Source: Methylobacterium sp. NMS14P (GTDB taxonomy: Bacteria > Pseudomonadota > Alphaproteobacteria > Rhizobiales > Beijerinckiaceae). From it: a stretch of DNA of 64,000 nucleotides. This document shows positions 56,586 to 64,000 of this stretch, one piece after another. Location: contig NZ_CP087106.1 of assembly GCF_028583545.1 (NCBI RefSeq), positions 186,001 to 250,000 on the forward strand, read 5' to 3'. The notes beneath the pieces are model-generated. The model had not been told where the DNA came from and did not search any database. It saw only the letters and a program-made list of their open reading frames with translations. A program made the position numbers and the translations under genes. Positions within the stretch are counted from its first letter, which is position 1, and each line of letters starts with the position of its first letter.

Positions 56586-57464
56586 ATGACCATCCTCGTC
56601 ACCGGTGCCACGGGCCGTATCGGCTCCGCCGTCATCGATCACCTCGTCGCGGAGGGCGCCGCCGTGCGCGCTCTGACGCGCGCGCCCGAGACGGCGCGCT
56701 TCCCGTCGGGTGTCGAGGCGGTCCGCGGCGATCCCGCCGACATCGACGCGATGCGCGCGGCGCTGGCGGGGGTCGATACCCTGTTCCTCCTCGTCGCCAA
56801 CGTGCCGGACGAGCTGACCCAGGCGATCACGGCGCTCAGCCTCGCCCGCGACGCGGGCGTGCGCGGCATCGTCTACCTCTCGGTCTTCAAGAGCGAGGCC
56901 TACGTCGACGCTCCGCACTTCACCGGCAAGCACGCCGTCGAGCGGATGATCGCGGCCCTCGACCTGCCCGCCACGGTGCTGCGGCCCGCCTACTTCATGC
57001 AGAACGACCTCGCCCAGAAGGAACCGCTCCTCGGGGCCGGCACCTTCGGCGTGCCCCTCGGGCAGGCCGGCGTCTCGATGGTCGACGCGCGCGACATCGC
57101 CGAGGCGGCGGCCATCGCGCTGCTGCGCCGAGAGCGGGCGCCGGAGAGGCTGGCTGCCGAGACCTACGACGTCGTCGGGCCGGAGGCCCTGACCGGCGAC
57201 GCGCTGGCGGAGATCTGGGCTCAGGCCCTCGAGCGCGCGGTGCGCTACGGCGGCGACGACCTCGACGGGCTGGAGCAGCGGCTTCGCGGCTTCGCGCCCG
57301 CCTGGCTCGCCTACGACCTGCGGGTGATGATGCGCCGCTACCAGGAGGACGGCGCCGTCGCGACCGAGGCCGCGGTGGAGCGCTTCGCCGGGCTGCTCGG
57401 CCGCAGGCCCCGCAGCTACCGCGCCTTCGCGGCCGAGGTCGCTCGCGACTGGCGGGGCGCCTGA
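56586..57464 (+). CDS. NmrA-like NAD(P)-binding oxidoreductase (atypical SDR)
   Basis: 292 residues. The Rossmann motif at the start is MTILVTGATGRIGSAVIDHL. Then come DTLFLLVANVPDELTQAITA, GIVYLSVFKSEAYVDAPHF and VLRPAYFMQNDLAQKE, which match the NmrA/HSCARG and quinone-reductase QOR2 subgroup. It lacks the classical YxxxK catalytic pair, so it may be a redox sensor or a quinone reductase. AGGAGA precedes the ATG at 56586; an earlier ATG lacks a ribosome site. Confidence 0.82.
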   Translation: MTILVTGATGRIGSAVIDHLVAEGAAVRALTRAPETARFPSGVEAVRGDPADIDAMRAALAGVDTLFLLVANVPDELTQAITALSLARDAGVRGIVYLSVFKSEAYVDAPHFTGKHAVERMIAALDLPATVLRPAYFMQNDLAQKEPLLGAGTFGVPLGQAGVSMVDARDIAEAAAIALLRRERAPERLAAETYDVVGPEALTGDALAEIWAQALERAVRYGGDDLDGLEQRLRGFAPAWLAYDLRVMMRRYQEDGAVATEAAVERFAGLLGRRPRSYRAFAAEVARDWRGA

Positions 57465-57489
57465 GCGGCGAGGCTCCGCGGGCGCGGTC

Positions 57490-58401
57490 TCACGGGCGGC
57501 GCGGCGACGGCGCCTCCCGCCATCGCAGGGCGTCGATCAGGCTCCGCAGCGCGGGCGTGACCTGCCGGTCGGGGTAGTAGAGGTGACATCCGGGAAACGA
57601 CGGACACCACGCGTCCAGCACCTGGACGAGCCGGCCGGCGGCCAGATCGTCGGCCGCTTCGTCCTCCAGCATGTAGCCGAGCCCCGCGCCGGCCCGGATC
57701 GCGGCGGCCGCGAGCTGGCCGTCGTTCACGACGAGCTGGCCGGCCGCGCGCACCCGGATCTCGCGGCCGTCGCGGGCGAACTCCCAGGGCAGCAAACCTC
57801 CGCCGCCGACGAGCCGGTAGTTCACGCAGCGATGCGCGTCCAGGTCGGCCGGACTCTCCGGGCGCGGGTGGCGGGCGAAGTAGTCTTGGGTCGCGACCAC
57901 CACCGTGCGCAGGTCGGGCCCGACCCGCACCGCCACCATGTCGCGCTCGACCGTCTCGCCGAAGCGGATGCCGGCATCGAAGCCGGACGCGACGATGTCG
58001 GTGAGGCGGTCGTCCACGACAACCTCCACCGAGACGGCCGGATGGTCGATCAGGAAGGCGGGCAGCCGCGGTTCGAGGATCGCCCGCGCGGCGTACGCGA
58101 AGGTCGTCAGGCGCAGCCGGCCCGAGGGCGCGCCGCGCCAGTCGGCCAGCGCGTCGAGCCCCCGGGCTACGTCATCGAGGGCGGGGGCAACCGAACGCAG
58201 CAGCCGCTCCCCGGCCGGCGTGAGCGCGACGCTGCGGGTGGTGCGGGCCAGCAGACGCACGCCGTGACGCGCCTCCAGCGCCCGCATCGTGTGACTGAGA
58301 GCGGAGGCCGACAGCCCCATCTCGGCCGCCGCCCGCGTGAAGCTGCGATGGCGCGCCACCGCCGCGAAGGCCGCCAGATCGTCGAGGGTGCCGCGCCGCA
58401 T
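57490..58401 (-). CDS. LysR-type transcriptional regulator
   Basis: 303 residues. DNA-binding part LAAFAAVARHRSFTRAAAEM then GLSASALSHTMRALEARHGV. The effector domain has RLRLTTFAYAARAILEPRL and FDAGIRFGETVERDMVAVRV, as in regulators adjacent to aldo/keto reductases. Divergent from such a reductase with a 95-base gap that includes ATGC-TCACAAGC-GCAT, a possible operator. Confidence 0.88.
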   Translation of the reverse strand: MRRGTLDDLAAFAAVARHRSFTRAAAEMGLSASALSHTMRALEARHGVRLLARTTRSVALTPAGERLLRSVAPALDDVARGLDALADWRGAPSGRLRLTTFAYAARAILEPRLPAFLIDHPAVSVEVVVDDRLTDIVASGFDAGIRFGETVERDMVAVRVGPDLRTVVVATQDYFARHPRPESPADLDAHRCVNYRLVGGGGLLPWEFARDGREIRVRAAGQLVVNDGQLAAAAIRAGAGLGYMLEDEAADDLAAGRLVQVLDAWCPSFPGCHLYYPDRQVTPALRSLIDALRWREAPSPRRP

Positions 58402-58496
58402 TCCTGAACCATGCTCACAAGCGCATGCGGAACGATACGGCTAATGCCGCGCTGCGCGCCGGAATATGTCCCGCTCCTCAACAGTGAGGTGCGACC

Positions 58497-59591
58497 ATGG
58501 ATCTGCGGCACTATCGAACCCTCGGACGCTCGGGCCTGGCCGTGAGCCCGCTGGCGCTCGGCACCATGACCTTCGGCGCCGCCCGCTGGGGCAGCGACGC
58601 GGCGGTCTCGGCGGCGATCTTCGACCGCTACGTCGCGGCGGGCGGCAACTTCCTCGATACGGCCGACGTCTACTCGGGCGGCGCGAGCGAGACGATGCTC
58701 GGCGACCTGATCGCGGCGCGCGGTCTGCGCGACCGCGTTGTCATCGCGACGAAGTCCGGTTTCCCGCGCGCGCAGGGCACGCCGCTCGCCGGGGGCAACA
58801 GCGCGCGGAACATCCGGGTCGGGCTCGAGAGCTCGCTGCGTCGCCTGAAGACCGACTGGATCGACCTGTACTGGACCCATGTCTGGGACCGGACCACGCC
58901 GCCCGAGGAGGTCCTCCGGGCGCTGACCGACGCCGTCGCGCGCGGCGACATCCTGTACTACGGGTTCTCGAACGCGCCCGCTTGGTACGCGGCGCAGATC
59001 GCCACCTTGGCCCGCGCCCACGGCCTGCCGGAACCCGTCGGCCTGCAATACGCCTACTCGCTCCTCGATCGGGGCGTTGAACTGGACGTGCTGCCGGCAG
59101 GCCGCGCCCTCGGGCTCGGGCTGGTGCCCTGGAGTCCGCTGGCGGCCGGCCTTCTGACCGGCAAGTATGGGCGCGAGAAGCTCGCACAGGCCGGGCCGGC
59201 CGGCTCGCTTCCGGACCGGGGCGGCGACGCGGCCGAGGGCGGCAGCGACGGCCGGCTCAACGGCGACAATCCCTTCGGCGGCATGCTGTTCACCGAGGCG
59301 AATTTCGCCGTCGTGGACGCGCTGCGGGTGGTCGCCGCGGAGGTCGGCCGGCCGATGGCGCAGGTGGCGCTGGCCTGGGTCGCGCGACGCCCCGGCGTCG
59401 CCTCGGTCCTGGTCGGGGCGAGCCGCCCGGAGCAGCTGGAGCAGAACATCGCCGCCCTCGACGTCGTCCTGACGGCCGAACAGCAGGCCCGCTTGGACGA
59501 GGCCGCCGCTCCGCCGAAACTCAACCCCTACTTCATCTTCGAACTGCCGACCGCGCGCATCTTCGGCGGTCAGCGGGTCGCGGCTTGGTAG
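58497..59591 (+). CDS. Aldo/keto reductase
   Basis: 364 residues, NADPH-dependent (beta/alpha)8 barrel. The catalytic tetrad is visible: Asp and Tyr in FLDTADVYSGGASE, Lys in VIATKSGFPRAQG, and His in WIDLYWTHVWDRT. The C-terminal coenzyme segment is VLVGASRPEQLEQNIAAL. It probably reduces aldehydes or ketones in detoxification or in sugar-derivative metabolism. Divergent from a LysR regulator. Confidence 0.9.
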   Translation: MDLRHYRTLGRSGLAVSPLALGTMTFGAARWGSDAAVSAAIFDRYVAAGGNFLDTADVYSGGASETMLGDLIAARGLRDRVVIATKSGFPRAQGTPLAGGNSARNIRVGLESSLRRLKTDWIDLYWTHVWDRTTPPEEVLRALTDAVARGDILYYGFSNAPAWYAAQIATLARAHGLPEPVGLQYAYSLLDRGVELDVLPAGRALGLGLVPWSPLAAGLLTGKYGREKLAQAGPAGSLPDRGGDAAEGGSDGRLNGDNPFGGMLFTEANFAVVDALRVVAAEVGRPMAQVALAWVARRPGVASVLVGASRPEQLEQNIAALDVVLTAEQQARLDEAAAPPKLNPYFIFELPTARIFGGQRVAAW

Positions 59592-59633
59592 GCGGGCATC
59601 GGCGATAGACGGCGGGCCGCCGGGTGTTCCCCG

Positions 59634-62600
59634 TCATTCCGAACGCGCGACCTGCGCGCGGAACAGCGTCGCGAGGGTCCGCAACGTCCTGTTGTGCGGC
59701 TCGGCGAGCGACACCGTGTAGGCACCCGGATCGATGTGAGGGACGGAGGCTGTGATGCGCACCGTCCGCTCATCGATCTTGAGGACGGGCGCCCGCCACG
59801 CCTGACCATTGGTGCCCCGGAACACCGCCAGCGTGTCCTTGCCGAGCTTGGGCGCGGTTCCCGCGAACGCGACTTCCGCGGCCCAGAGCTGCCCCGGTGA
59901 GACCTGCGGCGCGTCGTCGGTGTCGGGGAGACTGTGGTGCAGGATCGGACTGTGCGGCGGCCCGCCGACGAGTTGGCGCGGCTCCGGAACGAAGCGTACC
60001 GGCGGCTCGGCGTCGGGTGCGATGAAGATCGACGCGACGTCGTCCAGGATCCGAAGGCAGCCGTCGGCGACCTGGACGATCGCGAGCGCGTGGCGTCCGA
60101 AAGCCAGTCCCGAAACGTCGATCTGGCCGGTGAAGCCGGACGTCGCGGCGGCGGGTTCTCCATACCACTTGGCCACGTCCGGACGCAGATCGTTCTGAAG
60201 GGCGACCCACGATGTCCCGCTGCGGCCTGTCAGCCGCAGGTAGATCGCTTTCGGCGCCGGTCCCGATACGTGCAGCCACCCGCGCAGGAACACGGAGGCC
60301 CGCGCGACGACCGACGAGAGATCCAGGCTCCGGTTGAGGCGCTCGTCCGTGCGCAGCACGTCGAGGCTCCAGCCGCACTCGCTGCGCCGGATCGGCCTCG
60401 ATGTCAGGCGCCGGAGTTCGTCGGGCGGTTCCGGCACCGGGCGCGCCCGTGCGCCCGCGGCGGCGGTCGGCGCGGCCGGAGGATGGGTGGCCTCGTCCCA
60501 CTGGATCGCGGCGCTGGACCACGAGGCAGCGTTCGTCCGCAGACCCAAGGTCTCGAGCCGCAGGTCGAACCCGTGCCGCAGGTGGCTGGGCACCCGTCCG
60601 TGGCGGAGGGGCCGCGCCTCGATGAGGCGCTCGTAGAGGACGCGCACCGACACGTGGTGACTATCGACGTCGGGGAAGGATTTTCGGCCAATGAGGGCCC
60701 GCATCCGATCCAGGCGTGCGCGGTCGTAGTGCAGGCCGATGAGACGCGCCCGGACGGCGCCGGCGTCGTCAGTCGGGACCTTGAAACCGTCGATTCCGTC
60801 CTCGACGCGCTCGGCCAGGGCACCGATATCGGCGACGATCGGGACGAGGCCCGCCTGCCACGCTTCGGTCAGCGCGATCACGAACGTCTCGGGCCAAGTC
60901 GAGAGGTGCAGCGAGACATCGCACCCGGCCAGCAGGCCGCCGATCGCGTGCTGCTCGTAGGCGCCGGTGACGCTGACCTGATCCGATCCGAAGGCCGCGA
61001 CCGCGTCGCGGTACTGGTCGTCGATCCGGCCGATCACCTTGAAGTGGATGGGATAGGCCTCGCAGCTGCGGATCAGGTTGATCGCCTGCTGCCCGCCCTT
61101 GTGGGCCGCGAGATTGCCGAGGATCGCCACGGTCAGCCGATCGGCGTCGCGCTTGCGCCGGGCGACCGACCGCGCCTCGGCGGGCGCGGCGCTCGGCGCC
61201 ACCATCGGGATCTCGACGATCCGCTCGGCGGGAATGCCGGGAAAGTAGCGCCTGAGGTATCGTGCCGTCTCCGGTGTGCTCGTGACGAACGCGTCGATCG
61301 CGTCGGTCACCAGGGTCATCATGCCGTCGCGGCGCGCCTTCGAGCCGGGCGGATAGTTGTTGCCCGATACCAGGCAGGCGTCGCACTGGTCCGCGCCACG
61401 ATTGACCACGTCGCAGAACCGGCCGGTGTGATCGAGCAGCAGCCAGCGCTCGCAGATCAGGAAATGATCGTGCAGGTGATAGACGGTGGGGATGCCGCAG
61501 GCCCGCGCGATGAGCGGCAGGGACAGCGGGACGTGCATCAGGTGATGGATGTGGACGAGGTCGACCTGATGTTCGAACAGCAATCGCTGAAAGAGCGCCT
61601 CCACGAACGGGTCCGTTGAGAGCGGCGGCGTGACGGGGCCGCAGGCGAAGCTCTCCGCGATCCCGGGGCCCTCGAGCCGCAGCGACCAGCGCCCGTCGCC
61701 GAAGACGGGGAACAGGAACAGGATGCGGTACGGCTCGCCGAGTTCGGTCAGCAGTTCCTGATAGACCTCGACCCCGCCGCCGGGGCGATGCCCGATCCGG
61801 TTGTGGGTGAGCATCAGGACCGTGCGGATCGCGGCCGGCGCTTGGTGCGGCCGACGCGCCGGCGTCCGCCGGTGGTCGCTCACCGCGTCCAGGATGGTCG
61901 CCACGCGGTGGTCGTAGAGGTGTTCGGCGCGGGTCCGGGCCTGCGCGGCGCGGGCGCGCGCGATGCGGGCCTCCGGGTCGGTCAGGGCCGTGAGGATCGC
62001 CTCGACCGCACCGGCCTCGTCGCCGCAGAGGGCGATCTGGGCGCCGGGCGCGTAGTACGCGGCCGTCTCCGGCTCGGGCGAGACCACGACTTGGTAGCCG
62101 CCGGCGAGCGCGGTCTCGAACAGCCGCGGCGGCGGCGTCGAACCGGTCGCCTGATCGGCCCGGGCCGACGAGAAGATCCGGGGCAGGGTCAGCACCACGC
62201 GACTGCGGTTCGCCAGGAGCGCGAAGTCGCGGTTCCCGCAGCGCCAATCCGTGACGAGCGCGTCGTCCGCGAGTTCGGGCGGCCCGATATGCTCGTTCCA
62301 CGGCAGTGCCAGCTTGAACTTCACATCCCGCGGCAGCTTGGCGGAGAGCGCGTTCAGGGTCGCGACCCGGTTCGGCCACGCCGTTCCGATGAAGAGCAGA
62401 TCGTAGCGGTAGCGCGCGTCGTCCTCGATCACCGCGAGATCGTGGAAGAGCGACGAGGCGCCGAGCGGAAGGTGGTGCGCCCGACCACCGTAGGCCGGGA
62501 CCGTGGCCCGGTCGTTCGTGAAGACGAGATCGAAGGCCGCCGACCCGCGCACGTTCGCCGCGCGCTCGTACGGATCCTCCGTGGTCCAGAGCACGCTGGT

Positions 62601-62834
62601 GCGGGCGAGCCCCGCGAGCCGCCCGACTAGCGGCGCCTGTGCCCGGGCGCCGCCGAAGGCGATCAGGGTATCGAAGCCCTGCTCGACGAAGGTGGCCACG
62701 GCGTCGCCGTGCCCGCCGACATGGACCCGGCCGACCGCCGGATGGCGGCGCAGCGCGTCCGCGATGGCGAGCACGAGGTAGCGGTTGTGCGTCCGCGGCT
62801 CGGTGTCCAGCAACAGGATCGACAGGTCGGACAT
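59634..62834 (-). CDS. Multidomain glycosyltransferase (CgeB-like plus GT4-like plus C-terminal domain)
   Basis: 1066 residues. Domain 1 (about 1-325) is CgeB/DUF3880-like: ILLLDTEPRTHNRYLVLAI, SVLWTTEDPYERAANV, LFIGTAWPNRVATLNAL, RLFETALAGGYQVV. Domain 2 (about 338-740) is a group 1 transferase of the GT4 kind: MLTHNRIGHRPGGGVEVYQE, VHIHHLMHVPLSLPL, VYHLHDHFLICERW, LGNLAAHKGGQQAINLI and EAWQAGLVPIVADIGALAER. The last 270 residues read as beta-rich domains (RASVFLRGWLHVSG, LAFGRHALAIVQVADG), perhaps carbohydrate-binding. Likely builds a surface glycan or glycosylates a protein. It follows another CgeB-like gene by 32 bases. Confidence 0.82.
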   Translation of the reverse strand: MSDLSILLLDTEPRTHNRYLVLAIADALRRHPAVGRVHVGGHGDAVATFVEQGFDTLIAFGGARAQAPLVGRLAGLARTSVLWTTEDPYERAANVRGSAAFDLVFTNDRATVPAYGGRAHHLPLGASSLFHDLAVIEDDARYRYDLLFIGTAWPNRVATLNALSAKLPRDVKFKLALPWNEHIGPPELADDALVTDWRCGNRDFALLANRSRVVLTLPRIFSSARADQATGSTPPPRLFETALAGGYQVVVSPEPETAAYYAPGAQIALCGDEAGAVEAILTALTDPEARIARARAAQARTRAEHLYDHRVATILDAVSDHRRTPARRPHQAPAAIRTVLMLTHNRIGHRPGGGVEVYQELLTELGEPYRILFLFPVFGDGRWSLRLEGPGIAESFACGPVTPPLSTDPFVEALFQRLLFEHQVDLVHIHHLMHVPLSLPLIARACGIPTVYHLHDHFLICERWLLLDHTGRFCDVVNRGADQCDACLVSGNNYPPGSKARRDGMMTLVTDAIDAFVTSTPETARYLRRYFPGIPAERIVEIPMVAPSAAPAEARSVARRKRDADRLTVAILGNLAAHKGGQQAINLIRSCEAYPIHFKVIGRIDDQYRDAVAAFGSDQVSVTGAYEQHAIGGLLAGCDVSLHLSTWPETFVIALTEAWQAGLVPIVADIGALAERVEDGIDGFKVPTDDAGAVRARLIGLHYDRARLDRMRALIGRKSFPDVDSHHVSVRVLYERLIEARPLRHGRVPSHLRHGFDLRLETLGLRTNAASWSSAAIQWDEATHPPAAPTAAAGARARPVPEPPDELRRLTSRPIRRSECGWSLDVLRTDERLNRSLDLSSVVARASVFLRGWLHVSGPAPKAIYLRLTGRSGTSWVALQNDLRPDVAKWYGEPAAATSGFTGQIDVSGLAFGRHALAIVQVADGCLRILDDVASIFIAPDAEPPVRFVPEPRQLVGGPPHSPILHHSLPDTDDAPQVSPGQLWAAEVAFAGTAPKLGKDTLAVFRGTNGQAWRAPVLKIDERTVRITASVPHIDPGAYTVSLAEPHNRTLRTLATLFRAQVARSE

Positions 62835-62866
62835 GCTCGGTCGTGCCTGTGTCAGCGGTGACGTGA

Positions 62867-63862
62867 TCAGGCCGCGACCGTCAGGCGGCTCAGGTCGAGC
62901 AGGCGCGCCGCCCGATGCCGGTAGGTGTGCTCGCGCAGCGCCCGCGCCTGCGCCCGGCGCGCGATCGCCTCGATGGCGGCGGGCTCGTCGAGGGACCGCT
63001 CGATGGCGCGCGCGATATCGGCCGCGCCGTCCACCAGCAGGATCTCCGTATCCGGCTCGAAAAGGTCGCAGACTTCCAGGCCCGTCACGAAGAACGCCTG
63101 CGCCGAGCCCGAGAGGGCGATTTCGAAGGTGCGCGGCCCCGGCGTCGCCTGCGGGAGCGACAGCCGGCGATTGGCCACGTCGAGGTCGCGGCCGATATTG
63201 AGCGTGAGCCGGGCCGCCGCTGCGTAGTCGGCCATCTGCGCCGGCGTCAGGCGGCGGTTCACCGCGCATCGGAGCATGTCGGGCCAACCGGCGCCCAGGA
63301 TCTCCACGACGTGGCGGCACAGGAGATCGTCGATCCGGCGCATCAGGGCGATGCGGTTCGGGTAGGCGACGCCGCAGAAGAACAGGACGGTCTCCCGCTC
63401 CGCGACCGGGACGATCGGCCGGAAGTGCCGGTTGGGCGCTGCCGCCAGCGGCAGGTGATGGACGTCCGGGTGACGGTAGTGCTGCGCCGCCCAGGAATCG
63501 TTGCTCACGACGATGTCGGCGTAGAGTTCCGCCTTGAAGGCGTAGTCGAACTCGTACGGGTCATCGGTCAGCCAGAAGATCAGCACGGCGCCGACGGCGT
63601 CCACGGCCCGGCGAAGCGCGCGCAGATCCGCGAGATCAGGCACGAGGCTTCCGACCGCGACCACGACATCCGGGCGCGAAGCCCGGATTGCCGCGACCGC
63701 GAGCTCCAGAGGCGCCTGCATGACCCGCTCGGCGCCGAGAAGTTCGGCGAAACCCTCGGCGAGATCGCTCCGGATCCCGGGATTCCTGTTGAGCGCATCG
63801 GGGAAGGTGCTCGTGACCAGCACGTGCGGCCCGGCCAACGAGATCGCGCTGACGAAATTCAT
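62867..63862 (-). CDS. CgeB-like glycosyltransferase
   Basis: 331 residues. Landmarks parallel domain 1 of the following large transferase: LIFWLTDDPYEFDYAFKAEL, VLFFCGVAYPNRIALM, RTFEIALSGSAQAFFV. ATG at 63862 is preferred to earlier in-frame Mets because those lie in AT-richer sequence lacking bias; GAGG sits 9 bases upstream. It is the first of two co-oriented glycosyltransferase genes, which may act on the same glycan. Confidence 0.82.
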   Translation of the reverse strand: MNFVSAISLAGPHVLVTSTFPDALNRNPGIRSDLAEGFAELLGAERVMQAPLELAVAAIRASRPDVVVAVGSLVPDLADLRALRRAVDAVGAVLIFWLTDDPYEFDYAFKAELYADIVVSNDSWAAQHYRHPDVHHLPLAAAPNRHFRPIVPVAERETVLFFCGVAYPNRIALMRRIDDLLCRHVVEILGAGWPDMLRCAVNRRLTPAQMADYAAAARLTLNIGRDLDVANRRLSLPQATPGPRTFEIALSGSAQAFFVTGLEVCDLFEPDTEILLVDGAADIARAIERSLDEPAAIEAIARRAQARALREHTYRHRAARLLDLSRLTVAA

Positions 63863-64000
63863 CCCTATTGACCTCGGCGAGACGGGCCAGTTTTGTTTGC
63901 AGGTTAATGCCAATTGTAAGTAGACACGTAACTGTCGCGTGTCCATTACAGACCTTAATTTCCCCCAATCTCCTGTCGCGCGGGAAGATCCGGACAATCT
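63863..64000. promoter_or_regulatory. Probable promoter region of the glycosyltransferase pair
   Basis: 138 bases to the window edge, AT-richer than the genes. It contains the inverted repeat GACACG-TAACTGT-CGTGTC-like (about 63923-63943), a possible operator. No gene is supported. Confidence 0.3.

Overview
The window is about 70% G+C, with strong third-position GC bias on nearly every gene. The gene set is HWE-family kinase, GGDEF/EAL and PAS/MCP signalling, a short-Q-loop cytochrome bd oxidase, kdp with EIIA-Ntr, and a decayed alphaproteobacterial porin. This points to an alphaproteobacterium of the Rhizobiales, most likely Methylobacterium or a close relative. That assignment rests on gene content and style only; no database search was possible. 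There are no rRNA or tRNA genes, CRISPR arrays or intact insertion sequences. The sequence looks like ordinary chromosome or a large replicon, with a few decayed or AT-rich gaps.

Layout. 1-6976: tightly overlapping operon of a DUF1839-like protein (5' cut off), a GH2 beta-mannosidase-like enzyme, a double alpha/beta-hydrolase, a Tat-exported clan GH-A-like glycosidase, then an esterase. 7052-10511: cioAB (bd-type oxidase) divergent from a tandem universal stress protein, with two FNR/FixK-type boxes between them. 10583-17031: sugar-binding protein plus chemoreceptor, a 1.5-kb gap holding a 30-residue membrane peptide gene, an HWE histidine kinase and a soluble PAS-PAS chemoreceptor. 17461-23387: purine catabolism (urate oxidase divergent from xanthine-dehydrogenase-type genes and an AzgA-type permease). 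23404-32535: potassium system on the minus strand in the order small peptide, kdpF, kdpA, 64-residue ORF, kdpB, kdpC, kdpD, kdpE, EIIA-Ntr, with two REP-like palindromic repeats.

32663-33608: four small unknown genes. 33900-38904: hybrid kinase, receiver, receiver-adenylate cyclase, then DUF1203. 38950-42617: GGDEF-EAL enzyme translationally coupled to a PstS-like binding protein. 42693-45517: cytochrome b/EB_dh-like heme protein plus a ferredoxin-type reductase. 45518-47085: decayed region with a porin remnant and a candidate terminator-ended small RNA. 47086-49964: acetoacetate decarboxylase, patatin, a small unknown protein and a PilZ protein. 50007-55282: amidase, MFS carrier, D-serine dehydratase and a divergent LysR regulator. 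55573-59591: two LysR regulators, each divergent from an oxidoreductase. 59634-63862: two CgeB-like glycosyltransferases, one of them a 1066-residue multidomain protein.

Candidates for less-described systems are the 1-6976 glycosidase/hydrolase operon, the cytochrome b-EB_dh/ferredoxin-reductase pair, the binding protein coupled to a c-di-GMP enzyme, the small peptides around kdp and at 13.8 kb, and the structured RNA at 46.7 kb.
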